Assembly: GCA_937931785.1 (NCBI GenBank)
Contig: CALHAX010000032.1
Location: forward strand, 1 to 48,436
Length of the DNA: 48,436 nt
Origin: an uncultured Hyphomicrobiaceae bacterium
Lineage (GTDB): Bacteria; Pseudomonadota; Alphaproteobacteria; Rhizobiales; CALHAX01
Direction: 5' to 3'
The notes under the pieces: generated by a model
Told to the model about the DNA's origin: nothing
What the model saw: the letters and a program-made list of their open reading frames with translations, nothing else
Databases searched by the model: none
Position numbers and translations under genes: made by a program
Part shown: positions 25,428 to 34,800 of the stretch, one piece after another
Numbering within the stretch: position 1 is the first letter of the stretch
How the letters are laid out: each line of letters begins with the position of its first letter

Positions 25428-26663
25428 ATGGCTGTAAAATCCGAGAAAATTACGTTCACAGGCGCACAAGGCGAGGCGCTTGACGCGCGGCTTGATCTCC
25501 CATCGGAGACGCCGCGGGCTTACGCGTTGTTTGCCCACTGCTTCACTTGTTCGAAAGATGTTTTCGCTGCTGCGCGGATTTCACAAGGATTGGCGGATCG
25601 TGGTTTTGGTGTTCTGCGTTTCGATTTTACGGGTCTTGGTGGAAGTTCGGGAGATTTCGCGAATACGAATTTTTCATCCAATGTTGGGGACCTGAAAGCC
25701 GCCGCTGATTTCCTGCGTGCAGAGTACGCCGCACCGCAACTTCTCGTGGGGCACAGTTTGGGCGGCGCGGCGGTTCTTGCGGCTGCACCTGACGTGGAGG
25801 GGGTTCGTGCCATTGCAACTATCGGCGCGCCGGCAGACGTTGCACATGTTGCGCATAATTTTGGCACAAGCATTGAGGAGATCGAGCGTACCGGCGTTGC
25901 AGACGTTATGCTGGGCGGGCGCTCGTTTACGATCAAGAAGCAGTTCCTTGATGATGTTCGCGCGCAGCGCCTGGAGGACCGTCTGGCCTCCATTCGTGCC
26001 GCCATCCTGGTGTTCCATGCTCCGCGTGATGAGATTGTCGGAATTGAAAATTCCGGCAAGATTTTCTCTGCTGCCAAACATCCCAAAAGTTTTGTGTCTC
26101 TTGACGATGCGGATCATCTTCTGACCCGAAGGTCGGATGCGCGTTATGTTGCGCGTGTCCTGAGTGCCTGGGCCTCCCGTTTCATCGAAGAGGCGCCGCG
26201 GGCTGCCATGCCGTTAACGGTCCCTGGCCCGGCACAAACGGTTCAGGTGGCGGAAACCGGTCGTGGCAAGTTCCAGCAACAGGTGGTATCGGGGGCGCAT
26301 TCCTTTCTTGCGGACGAGCCTACCTCTTATGGAGGGAATGATACTGGCCCGGGTCCCTATGATTTGCTTGGGGCAGCGCTCGGAACCTGCACAACCATGA
26401 CATTGCGTATGTATGCAGCGCACAAGGGGGTGCCGCTCGATCATGTGCGTGTTGATGTCAGCCACGCCAAGGTGCATGCGGAAGATTGCATGGATTGCGG
26501 AGAAGGCCGCGAGGGGCGAATTGACCGCTTTGAGCGCGTCATTACGATTTCAGGTGATCTGTCGAGTGAACAGCGCGCACGTTTGCTCGAGATTGCGGAT
26601 CGTTGCCCGGTGCACAAGACACTGGAAAAAAGCTCTGTTGTCGTCAGCCGATTGACCGACTGA
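25428..26663 (+). CDS. Alpha/beta hydrolase-OsmC fusion protein
   Basis: A two-domain cytoplasmic protein of 411 residues. Residues 1-255 form an alpha/beta hydrolase with nucleophile Ser110 in GHSLGG, Asp in HAPRDEIV and His in DDADHLL. Residues about 270-411 form an OsmC/Ohr-type domain with peroxidatic Cys in LGTCTTMTLRMYA and second Cys in DRCPVHKTLE. Such fusions are known in Proteobacteria; a role in handling organic peroxides or acylated thiols is likely but the substrate is unknown. It converges with the protease gene, four bases separating the stops. Confidence 0.92.
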   Translation: MAVKSEKITFTGAQGEALDARLDLPSETPRAYALFAHCFTCSKDVFAAARISQGLADRGFGVLRFDFTGLGGSSGDFANTNFSSNVGDLKAAADFLRAEYAAPQLLVGHSLGGAAVLAAAPDVEGVRAIATIGAPADVAHVAHNFGTSIEEIERTGVADVMLGGRSFTIKKQFLDDVRAQRLEDRLASIRAAILVFHAPRDEIVGIENSGKIFSAAKHPKSFVSLDDADHLLTRRSDARYVARVLSAWASRFIEEAPRAAMPLTVPGPAQTVQVAETGRGKFQQQVVSGAHSFLADEPTSYGGNDTGPGPYDLLGAALGTCTTMTLRMYAAHKGVPLDHVRVDVSHAKVHAEDCMDCGEGREGRIDRFERVITISGDLSSEQRARLLEIADRCPVHKTLEKSSVVVSRLTD

Positions 26664-26667
26664 CAGA

Positions 26668-27861
26668 TCAATCAATCTGTTGGAGCAGTTGTGTAATGCC
26701 ATCGGTCGCGATGGACGTGTTGCGTGAGAAGCGGGCCGGTTTGCGCTTCGGCAAAGGTGGAGCCGTTGCAGAGACAATCGGAAGCAAGTCGCGCGTTGGC
26801 AGGCCGGTCACCTGAAGCCCTTGATGCTTCTGGTATGCACGGATTGCCTGACGTGTTCTGTTGCCAAAAACACCGTCTATGGCTCCCCGGTATTGATCTG
26901 CCTGATGCAGTACCGTCTGAACTTGCTTGAGGTCCGGCTTCGCTGTCAGGATGTCAGCATCACGCAAAACGCTGATGTAGTTCTTGAACACAGCCGCGTT
27001 GACGCCGGTGTTCGCCACGGGACGGGCTTCGAACTTTCGCGCAACCTGACCGTTTCTGATTAGAACCTTCGACTGAATATATGTTCCGACATTGATACCC
27101 ACGACAACCGGTCCGTCTGGCGTCATGCGCAACATGGGGGAGCCTGACGATGCGCCTTTGGTGTCGCATTGATGCAGGATCAGGTTTTTTGTGTTGGTGA
27201 AATCACGGCGGATCGTGTCGAGACGCAAGTCTGGAAATTCTTCCCTAACTTTGCAGGGAGTCGAATAGGCAAGATCCCAGTTTTCGTAATCACTGTGGTA
27301 GGCAACCTGGAACATGTCCTTGCGATCGGATGATTTTTCGATGTTTCGTATCGTATCAACTTCCACGGACAAGACGTGGTTCTTACAAATGTTCTTTTCC
27401 GTTCGAACGAGGGCCCAGTCACTTCCGGCATCGATGGGCGGACGTACGCGCAGGCGTGTTGTACCTGTCATGATATGTTGCCCGGCCCCTTTGACGGATG
27501 CGCCCTCTATCGTGCTCTGGATGCGTTGACCGTCGCGCAGGATGTCGAACCTGAAATCGGCCATGCGTAGTGTGCGGCCTTCCGGTTTGCGGAACAGGCA
27601 ATGGGCCGCCGTTGCGATCACATTTGGCGCAACACAGAAGGCTGTGCAGTTTGTCCCAATCTGAGGATTATGCAAACGACCGATCTGCCCGCTTAGTGCT
27701 GACAAATGTTTAGGTATGGGGCTTCGATCATCGCGACCAAAAACAGCTGCGTCCGTATTCGGCGTGCTGTTTGCCATGCCAACCATGAGCGTGGTTAACG
27801 CACATAATGATTTCGCAATCCGTCTGCCCCGGTCCCGGGATGGCACGCACTTACCGATCAC
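26668..27861 (-). CDS. Secreted trypsin-like serine protease with peptidoglycan-binding domain
   Basis: An exported serine protease, 397 residues. A signal peptide is visible (RRIAKSLCALTTLMVGMANS). The chymotrypsin-fold domain has His87 in ATAAHCLF, Asp148 in GSDWALVR and the nucleophile Ser239 in GASSGSPML. Cys71/76/88 and later Cys residues suggest disulfides. Residues about 305-355 are a PG-binding-1 repeat (YRGAIDGVFGNRTRQAIRAY), so it probably attaches to the cell wall. A Pro/Lys-rich tail follows. It is transcribed divergently from degP. Substrates are not predictable from the sequence. Confidence 0.85.
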   Translation of the reverse strand: MIGKCVPSRDRGRRIAKSLCALTTLMVGMANSTPNTDAAVFGRDDRSPIPKHLSALSGQIGRLHNPQIGTNCTAFCVAPNVIATAAHCLFRKPEGRTLRMADFRFDILRDGQRIQSTIEGASVKGAGQHIMTGTTRLRVRPPIDAGSDWALVRTEKNICKNHVLSVEVDTIRNIEKSSDRKDMFQVAYHSDYENWDLAYSTPCKVREEFPDLRLDTIRRDFTNTKNLILHQCDTKGASSGSPMLRMTPDGPVVVGINVGTYIQSKVLIRNGQVARKFEARPVANTGVNAAVFKNYISVLRDADILTAKPDLKQVQTVLHQADQYRGAIDGVFGNRTRQAIRAYQKHQGLQVTGLPTRDLLPIVSATAPPLPKRKPARFSRNTSIATDGITQLLQQID

Positions 27862-27997
27862 AACGCAATTCCCACATACTCAACGCAACGCCATTATTAA
27901 CAAACTTTAACCTGACCGAAAGGCCACTGTAAGGCGTGACGCCCCATATGTTCGCCATACGATCCGATCAATTTCGTCAGAAGTGAGGTGCAACGCC

Positions 27998-29572
27998 ATG
28001 TCGTTAACCCAACACAATCAGACCTCGAACGCTTCAAGTGTCGATGTCCAAGCAAAATCCGCACCACGTCGTGGCGCACTAAAGTCCCTTCCTGTTCTGG
28101 CATTGGCTGGAGTAATGGGCGCTGGAGCACTTGGCTTCTCGATGTCCAACGTGCCAACGGCTGCGCTGGCCCAGGAGCAGAGCAACACGGTGGTGACGCC
28201 ATTTCCGGGTGCTCCCGCCTCGTTTGCTGATCTGGTCGAGCAGGTTCAAGGAGCTGTTGTCAGCATCCACGTGACGAACGAGGTCGAGAGCCCAAAAGGG
28301 TTTGGCAACAATGGTAGTCGCAGCATCCCGCAATTGCCAAAAGGTCATCCGCTTGAGGAATTTTTCAAACGCTTCAACGGGACACCTAATCCTGGTGGAC
28401 GCGGTCCCGCGCGGCCAAGCCTTGCGCAAGGGTCAGGTTTTATTATTTCTCCTGATGGATATGTCGTCACGAACAATCATGTGATCGACAAGGCATCGAA
28501 AATCAGTGTCAGCGTTTCTGGTGACGAGAAGTGGGATGCGGATCTGATTGGCAAGGATGCCCGGACCGATCTTGCACTTCTGAAAATCAAGGATACCTCA
28601 CGTCCGTTCAAGTTTGTGCGGTTTTCCAAGCGTCAGGCGCGTGTTGGAGACTGGGTCATCGCTGTCGGTAACCCGTTTGGTCTTGGCGGCACAGTAACTG
28701 CAGGCATCGTGTCGGCGAAGAGCCGTGATATCGGTTCTGGTCCTTATGACTACCTGCAAATTGATGCTGCGGTGAACCGCGGCAACTCAGGCGGTCCGAC
28801 GTTCAACCTGCAAGGTGAAGTTGTCGGCGTGAATACGGCGATCTTCAGCCCGTCTGGTGGCAACGTTGGGATTGCTTTCGCTGTTCCTGCAAAACTTGCA
28901 ACAGAAGTTATTTCCGACCTTCGCTCCGAAGGAACTGTAAAACGCGGTTGGTTGGGTGTGCGCATCCAGAACGTCACGGAAGACATTGCTGACAGCCTTG
29001 GTATGTCAAAAGCTGCGGGTGCCATGATCACGGACATTACCGAAGGTGGTCCGGCTGAAAAATCTGCCCTCAAGGTCGGCGATGCCATTATTGGCGTCAA
29101 CGAACAGCCGATCAAGAACTCACGTGATCTGGCCCGTAAAGTGGCGTCTCTTGAGCCGAACGATGTAGCCGAAGTTCTTGTTATGAGAGACGGCGGCGAG
29201 CGGACGATCGACGTCAAGCTTGGAACATTTCCGGGCGGCAAGAAGCTTGCGAAGCTGACAACGCCGAAGAAAGACAAGATCACTGAGGAGATGGAAGAGC
29301 TTGGACTCACGCTTGCGCCATCCAGTGCTTCCGGTAATGACGATGTCAAAGGTGTCATCGTTACCAACGTCAAACCGGACTCCGAGGCTGCAACCAAGGG
29401 CATTCAGCCTGGCGATATCATCCTCGAAGTGGCTGGTCGCAAGGTGACGGAACCGGAACAAGTTGAGGCAGGTGTTCGCAAGGCAGAGAAACGCGGTCGT
29501 CGTGCTGTCCTCTTGCGGATCCAGTCCGGTGAAAACCAGCGCTTCATCGCTCTTCCGCTGAAAAAAGGTTAG
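27998..29572 (+). CDS. degP: Periplasmic serine protease DegP/HtrA (Do family)
   Basis: Periplasmic protease-chaperone for damaged envelope proteins, 524 residues. It has an N-terminal signal segment (LKSLPVLALAGVMGAGALGF) after a 30-residue polar extension. The catalytic triad is His in VTNNHVID, Asp in RTDLALLK and Ser in GNSGGPTF. Two PDZ domains follow (RGWLGVRIQNV start; DVKGVIVTNVKPDSEA in the second). The ATG at 27998 follows GAGGTG; a GTG at 27983 would extend it by five codons. Position after ccm genes and before an OmpR/kinase pair matches rhizobial genomes. Confidence 0.95.
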   Translation: MSLTQHNQTSNASSVDVQAKSAPRRGALKSLPVLALAGVMGAGALGFSMSNVPTAALAQEQSNTVVTPFPGAPASFADLVEQVQGAVVSIHVTNEVESPKGFGNNGSRSIPQLPKGHPLEEFFKRFNGTPNPGGRGPARPSLAQGSGFIISPDGYVVTNNHVIDKASKISVSVSGDEKWDADLIGKDARTDLALLKIKDTSRPFKFVRFSKRQARVGDWVIAVGNPFGLGGTVTAGIVSAKSRDIGSGPYDYLQIDAAVNRGNSGGPTFNLQGEVVGVNTAIFSPSGGNVGIAFAVPAKLATEVISDLRSEGTVKRGWLGVRIQNVTEDIADSLGMSKAAGAMITDITEGGPAEKSALKVGDAIIGVNEQPIKNSRDLARKVASLEPNDVAEVLVMRDGGERTIDVKLGTFPGGKKLAKLTTPKKDKITEEMEELGLTLAPSSASGNDDVKGVIVTNVKPDSEAATKGIQPGDIILEVAGRKVTEPEQVEAGVRKAEKRGRRAVLLRIQSGENQRFIALPLKKG

Positions 29573-29596
29573 TCTTCGGCTGCGACGACTGACTGG

Positions 29597-29630
29597 AACG
29601 GGGCGGCTTCTGAACAGAGGTCGCCCCGTT
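29597..29630 (+). terminator. GC-rich hairpin between degP and the response regulator
   Basis: AACGGGGCG at 29597-29605 pairs with CGCCCCGTT at 29622-29630 around a 16-base interior. Only a short T stretch follows, so it may be a weak intrinsic terminator or an mRNA-stabilising hairpin after degP. Confidence 0.45.
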
Positions 29631-29664
29631 TGACTCTACCGGATGAATTGAAGGAGCAGATATC

Positions 29665-30345
29665 ATGCGGGTTCTTCTGATCGAAGACGAACGTGAAACA
29701 GCGGCGTTCTTGAAAAAGGCGCTGACGGAAAGCGGCCATTCCGTCGAACTCGCCCATGATGGTGAGACCGGTTTGACATTTGCGCAGGATGATTCATTTG
29801 ATGTGCTGATTGTTGATCGTATGCTCCCGCAGCGCACTGGTCTGTCTGTAATCGAAACATTGCGCAAAGATGGCGACAAAACACCGGTCCTGATCCTTAG
29901 CGCGCTTGGTGAGGTCGATGATCGCGTGAAAGGTCTGCGCGCCGGTGGCGACGATTATTTGACGAAACCCTATGCCTACAGTGAACTTTTGGCGCGTGTG
30001 GAAGCTCTTGCGCGACGCTCCGTTCCGGAAGAAGCGGAAACGCGCTATCAGGTTGGAGATCTTGAGTTAGACCGTTTGGCGCATAAAGTATCGCGTGCTG
30101 GCCAGGACATTCTGTTGCAACCGCGCGAATATCGTCTGCTGGAGTATCTCATGAAAAATGCAGGGCAGGTCGTGACACGGACGATGTTGCTGGAACATGT
30201 ATGGGACTATCATTTTGATCCCCAAACCAACGTGATTGATGTGCACATATCGCGTTTGCGCGGCAAAATAGACAAGAACTTTGATACGCCAATCCTGCAC
30301 ACTGTGCGTGGCGCAGGGTACATGATCCGTGACGGCGCTCAGTAA
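29665..30345 (+). CDS. OmpR-family response regulator
   Basis: Response regulator of 226 residues encoded directly upstream of its kinase. Receiver: acidic pair in LIEDERETAAFL, phospho-acceptor Asp in DVLIVDRMLPQRTG, Ser in VLILSALGEVDDR, Lys in DDYLTKPYAYSE. Output: winged helix with LLQPREYRLLEYLM and NVIDVHISRLRGKID, then HTVRGAGYMI. The ATG at 29665 follows GAAGGAG. It overlaps the kinase by 17 bases. Control of degP is suggested by order but not shown. Confidence 0.92.
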   Translation: MRVLLIEDERETAAFLKKALTESGHSVELAHDGETGLTFAQDDSFDVLIVDRMLPQRTGLSVIETLRKDGDKTPVLILSALGEVDDRVKGLRAGGDDYLTKPYAYSELLARVEALARRSVPEEAETRYQVGDLELDRLAHKVSRAGQDILLQPREYRLLEYLMKNAGQVVTRTMLLEHVWDYHFDPQTNVIDVHISRLRGKIDKNFDTPILHTVRGAGYMIRDGAQ

Positions 30346-31747
30346 TCTTCTCAAATCCTGGACCTTCCGCTGGGCGATTCTTTATCTCCTGATTTCTGTC
30401 ACGGCAGCGGGAGCCGTATTGAGCTATCTGTTCTGGCAAACCAACGATTTGCTGACCGTTCAGATTTCCCAAACACTGGCGTCCGAGGAGAAGGGGCTGC
30501 GCGAGCAATTCCAGCTTGGCGGCATTGGTCTCTTGCGTGAAACGGTCCGGGAACGCGCCCGCGCGCCGGGGAACGGCATTTACCTTCTGACGGATGCCAA
30601 GGGTCGAAAACTGGCCGGGAACCTCAACCGCATGCCGCCTGAACTGCGAGGGACGCGCGGTGGTCCGTTCAGCTATCAACGTCGATCGATTGGCGGGACT
30701 GTCGAAGAGCGTCGCGGGGTGGGACGTCCGATTCGCGTACAAGGCGGAGCTGTGCTCATCGTTGCGCGCGACATTCAGGATCAGCGAGATTTTGCGGAGA
30801 CCAGCCAGCGCATTCTTCTTTGGGGCGTTTTGCTGATCGGTCTGATCGGTCTTGGTGGCGGTCTGCTCGTGAGCCGTTACATTTTCAACCGTATCGATGC
30901 GGTGACGGCGACGAGCCGCACGATTATGGCGGGCAATTTGTCCGAACGGATTCCGGAGAATGGCTCCGGTGACGAGATCGACCGGCTTTCCAGCAATCTC
31001 AATGCGATGCTGGAGCGGATCGAGCATCTGATGTCGGGTATGCGCGAGGTGTCTGATAATATTGCGCACGACCTGAAGACCCCACTCAATCGCTTGCGGA
31101 ACCGGGTTGAAGGTGCGTTGCGTGAAGGAGGAGGTGAGCATGCCTACCGCGGTGCACTTGAAGAAACGATCGACGAAGCCGACGCCTTGATCAAGACGTT
31201 CAACGCGTTGCTCAGTATTGCGCGGCTTGAGGCCGGTGCGGCTGGTGACAACATGGTGGCGCTCGGCGTGTCTGATGTTGTTGCCGATGTTGTGGAACTT
31301 TATGAACCAGTCGTTGAAGAAGCCGGACATACATTGACATTGGCCCCCTTCCCTTTGCAGGGCAGCGGCTTCAGCATTGTCGGCGATCGACAATTGATCG
31401 GCCAGGCCTTGACCAACCTGATCGACAACGCGCTCAAATATGCAGTGCGTGATGGTTCAACGGACCAGGACGTCGAGATTACTGTGGATGTGGCTCGCCG
31501 TGACGGACATGCTGCAATTGTCGTAGCGGATAATGGGCCCGGCATTCCTGAAGAAGATCGCGCGCGTGTATTGAAACGCTTCGTACGTCTGGAGGAAAGC
31601 CGATCCCGCCCGGGCAGTGGCCTTGGACTTAGCGTTGTCTCGGCGGTCGCCCGTCTGCATGGTGGAACGTTCCAACTTGAAGACAATGAGCCAGGGTTGC
31701 GTGCTGTTTTGCTGCTTCCTCTTTCCAAGGACGCCAACTCCGCTTAG
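30329..31747 (+). CDS. Sensor histidine kinase, partner of the preceding regulator
   Basis: Membrane kinase of 472 residues from a GTG start overlapping the regulator. Two transmembrane helices (ILYLLISVTAAGAVLSYLFW; LLWGVLLIGLIGLGGGLLV) flank a periplasmic region of about 140 residues. A HAMP domain (YIFNRIDAVTATSRTIMAGN) follows, then the H-box SDNIAHDLKTPLNRLR, N-box NLIDNALKYA, and G-boxes VADNGPGIP and GSGLGLSVVSAVARLHGG. All kinase motifs are intact. The signal is unknown; its neighbours suggest envelope stress. Confidence 0.92.
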   Translation: MTALSNLLKSWTFRWAILYLLISVTAAGAVLSYLFWQTNDLLTVQISQTLASEEKGLREQFQLGGIGLLRETVRERARAPGNGIYLLTDAKGRKLAGNLNRMPPELRGTRGGPFSYQRRSIGGTVEERRGVGRPIRVQGGAVLIVARDIQDQRDFAETSQRILLWGVLLIGLIGLGGGLLVSRYIFNRIDAVTATSRTIMAGNLSERIPENGSGDEIDRLSSNLNAMLERIEHLMSGMREVSDNIAHDLKTPLNRLRNRVEGALREGGGEHAYRGALEETIDEADALIKTFNALLSIARLEAGAAGDNMVALGVSDVVADVVELYEPVVEEAGHTLTLAPFPLQGSGFSIVGDRQLIGQALTNLIDNALKYAVRDGSTDQDVEITVDVARRDGHAAIVVADNGPGIPEEDRARVLKRFVRLEESRSRPGSGLGLSVVSAVARLHGGTFQLEDNEPGLRAVLLLPLSKDANSA

Positions 31748-31756
31748 CACTGAGCC

Positions 31757-34714
31757 ATGACAGGATGGTGGCTCAGTGCGGACAACCCGCTCTCCGAGAT
31801 GTGGTCTCAGTTGGACGGCGATGGTGACCGTTCGTTTGCGGGCCGGATCAACCCTGATGTCCTGACGAATGGCGTGTCGGGTGACATCGCGTTTCCAGAA
31901 CCACTTGCAACACTTTTGAACGAGAGCGTTCTGCAATGCCTCATGTTGCAGGTGTTTGAAGGCTCACCATACCTGAAGGGACTGTGCACACGTGCACCGG
32001 ATCGTTTGGCGCGTCTGCTCCGCGATGGACCTGAGGGCGCGTTTGTGTACGCGGAGAGAGAGCTCTCAGAGGCGCTCGTGTCCGATTGTGACATGGCTGG
32101 CGCAATGTGCGCGTTGCGGACGTTCAAGGCGGATGTGGCTCTGCTGACCGGTCTGGCGGATGTTGGGGGGCTTTGGTCGGTCGACGTCGTGACGGCAACG
32201 CTGGCGCAGGCTGCAGATGTGGCCGTGTCGCTCGCGCTCGAGTTTTTGTTCCAACAAGCAGTAGCGCGCGGGCAATGGACCGGAGATGCGCACGGGGCGC
32301 TGGCGTCCGGTAGTGGGTTCTTTGTGCTCGGCATGGGCAAGTATGGTGCGCGGGAGCTGAACTACTCCAGCGACATCGACCTTATTGTTTTCTTTGATCC
32401 CGAGAAGGCGCAACTCAAGGACGGTCTTGCGCCGCAACAGTTTTATGTCCGTCTTGTCCGCGATCTGGTGCGGCTCATCCAGGAACAATCGCAAGACGGG
32501 TATGTGTTCCGCGTGGACTTGCGGCTGCGCCCCGATCCGGGATCGACGCAGGTTGCGATGTCAACGGACGCGGCCCTGATTTACTACGAGAACTACGGGC
32601 AGAACTGGGAACGGGCCGCTTTCATCAAAGCACGTCCTGTGGCGGGTGATTTTTCCTCTGCGGAAGCGTTGCTCGGAGAACTTGAAGCTTACGTCTGGAG
32701 GAAATATCTGGATTATGCGGCGGTTGCAGACGTCCATGCCATGAAGCGGCAAATTCATGCCTTCAAGGGGTTTGGCGATATTGCCGTGCGGGGGCATGAC
32801 GTGAAACTTGGACGTGGAGGCATTCGCGAGATCGAGTTCTTCGTTCAGACGCAGCAGTTGATTGCGGGAGGGCGCCAACCCGAACTACGTGATCCGCGAA
32901 CACTTGTTGCACTGGAGCGTCTGGCGGAACGACAATGGATCACGCCGGAGGTTCGTGAGGATCTCTCGGAGTCTTACCGATTTCTGCGCACGATCGAGCA
33001 TCGCCTGCAAATGGTCGCTGATGGGCAAACGCATGTCATTCCGTCAGACGACGTGGCGTTTTCGTCTCTCGTGAAATTTTCTGGGTATGACAACGTGGCA
33101 AGGTTCGAGAGCGCCGTCCGCTTCCACCTGGAACGCGTGCAGAAGCATTATGCGGCGCTCTTTGAGGACGTTCCGGAACTTGCAGGTGCCACTGGAAACC
33201 TTGTTTTTGCCGGGGAAGCGGATGATCCGGGAACGCTGGAAACACTCGGTGGGTTGGGGTTCGCCACCCCGGAAACGGTGCTTCACACCATGCGTGGATG
33301 GCATCACGGGCGGTATCGGGCGACATCCAGTGAGCGGGCGCGGGAAAGTTTGACGGACTTCCAGCCACTTCTGATCGACGCGTTATCGCGGACTGGAAAT
33401 CCGGATCAGGCGTTCGTTGCGTTCGACCGATTTCTTGCTGACCTTCCTGCGGGTGTTCAATTATTTTCTCTTTTGCGGAACAATCCCAACCTTCTCAGGC
33501 TGGTGGCAGATGTGATGGGAACAGCACCACGCCTCGCACGCATTCTGAGCCGACGCAGTCGACGTCTTGAGGCCATTCTCGATCCTGGCTTTTTTGGTGC
33601 GCTTCCTGAAGGTGACGAGTTGCAAAGTGCCGTTGACGACGCCTTTCGTGATGCTGTGGATTTTGCTGACATTCTGGATCGGGCACGTGTTGTGGAAGCC
33701 GAACATGCTTTCCTGATCGGTGTCCGATTACTCTCGGGAACAATTACTGCAGAACAAGCGGGGGTCGGCTACACGCGTCTTGCGGACGTTCTGATCGAGC
33801 GAATGCTTTGTGCTGTCCAAGATGAATTTTCAGCTCGGCACGGTGTGGTGCCGGGAGGGGCAGTTGCGGTTCTTGGTATGGGTAAGCTCGGTGGTGGAGA
33901 GATGACGGCATCGTCGGATGTCGATCTCATCCTGATCTATGATTTTGAGGGTGAAGCCGCGACGTCAGATGGCAACCGGCCCCTTATGGCCGGGCAATAT
34001 TTTTCTCGTATGACACAGCGTCTGGTTACGGCCATATCGACTCCGACCTCGGAAGGGCGGCTTTATGAAGTCGATATGCGACTACGTCCATCGGGAAATT
34101 CAGGCCCTGTGGCCACGCGCCTTTCCAGTTTCACGGACTATCAGGAGCGAGACGCTTGGACATGGGAGCATATGGCACTCTTGCGGGCGCGATGTGTCAC
34201 TGGAGATGCGGATCTGCAAACGCGTGTCGAGCAGGTGCGTCGCGATACCCTCATCCGTCCGCGTGATGTGTCCAAGATCGCCAATGATGTTCGTGAGATG
34301 CGCGCCCTCATGGAAAAGGAACGTGGAACTGATAATCCGTGGGACTTGAAACTTGCACGTGGCGGTCTCGTCGATGTGGAGTTTATTGTCCAATATCTGC
34401 AGCTGGTTGGCGCGCATGACCATCCGTCCTGTCTTGAACGCAATACGTTGCAGGCGATCGATGCACTTGTATCTGTTGAAATTCTGGATGCGGATGATGG
34501 TGCCACACTGCGAACGGCTGCGTCATGGCAAATCAGCCTGACGCAGGTGTTGCGTTTGTGTGTTGACGGCACCTTTGAGCACGATGAAGCTCCGGATGGG
34601 TTGAAGTCCTTACTAGCTCAGGCGGTTGGAGAGCCTGAATTCGGGCGTGTTGACGAACATCTGCGCGCGCTTCAAGCTGAGGTCCGCACACTCTTTGAAA
34701 AACTTATTCCATAA
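31757..34714 (+). CDS. glnE: Bifunctional glutamine synthetase adenylyltransferase/adenylyl-removing enzyme
   Basis: Controls glutamine synthetase by adding or removing AMP in response to PII and glutamine. The 985-residue length is standard. Two nucleotidyltransferase domains are visible: residues about 190-215 (GMGKYGARELNYSSDIDLIV, the removing domain) and about 705-730 (GMGKLGGGEMTASSDVDLIL, the adding domain). Each keeps the metal-binding D-x-D. The GlnD-PII-UTase linked helical segments lie between (RTIEHRLQM; RGGLVDVEFIVQYLQL late). It starts nine bases after the kinase stop, so it may be co-transcribed with it. Confidence 0.96.
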   Translation: MTGWWLSADNPLSEMWSQLDGDGDRSFAGRINPDVLTNGVSGDIAFPEPLATLLNESVLQCLMLQVFEGSPYLKGLCTRAPDRLARLLRDGPEGAFVYAERELSEALVSDCDMAGAMCALRTFKADVALLTGLADVGGLWSVDVVTATLAQAADVAVSLALEFLFQQAVARGQWTGDAHGALASGSGFFVLGMGKYGARELNYSSDIDLIVFFDPEKAQLKDGLAPQQFYVRLVRDLVRLIQEQSQDGYVFRVDLRLRPDPGSTQVAMSTDAALIYYENYGQNWERAAFIKARPVAGDFSSAEALLGELEAYVWRKYLDYAAVADVHAMKRQIHAFKGFGDIAVRGHDVKLGRGGIREIEFFVQTQQLIAGGRQPELRDPRTLVALERLAERQWITPEVREDLSESYRFLRTIEHRLQMVADGQTHVIPSDDVAFSSLVKFSGYDNVARFESAVRFHLERVQKHYAALFEDVPELAGATGNLVFAGEADDPGTLETLGGLGFATPETVLHTMRGWHHGRYRATSSERARESLTDFQPLLIDALSRTGNPDQAFVAFDRFLADLPAGVQLFSLLRNNPNLLRLVADVMGTAPRLARILSRRSRRLEAILDPGFFGALPEGDELQSAVDDAFRDAVDFADILDRARVVEAEHAFLIGVRLLSGTITAEQAGVGYTRLADVLIERMLCAVQDEFSARHGVVPGGAVAVLGMGKLGGGEMTASSDVDLILIYDFEGEAATSDGNRPLMAGQYFSRMTQRLVTAISTPTSEGRLYEVDMRLRPSGNSGPVATRLSSFTDYQERDAWTWEHMALLRARCVTGDADLQTRVEQVRRDTLIRPRDVSKIANDVREMRALMEKERGTDNPWDLKLARGGLVDVEFIVQYLQLVGAHDHPSCLERNTLQAIDALVSVEILDADDGATLRTAASWQISLTQVLRLCVDGTFEHDEAPDGLKSLLAQAVGEPEFGRVDEHLRALQAEVRTLFEKLIP

Positions 34715-34800
34715 GCTCGCGACGGATTTCGACGTCTCGATGCGTTCTCCTTGTATGGCGCGGGGAAACTTGAAGCTTTCACCCGCAGTGACAGGAGAGA

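Noticed and set aside
26660-26690. Short inverted repeat ACAGAT/ATCTGT at a convergent gene end as terminator
   Set aside because: Only six pairs, AT-rich, and no T run on either strand.
30149-31393. 414-residue minus-strand frame across the kinase gene
   Set aside because: It is antisense to a kinase with complete motifs, and its composition is that of an antisense shadow.
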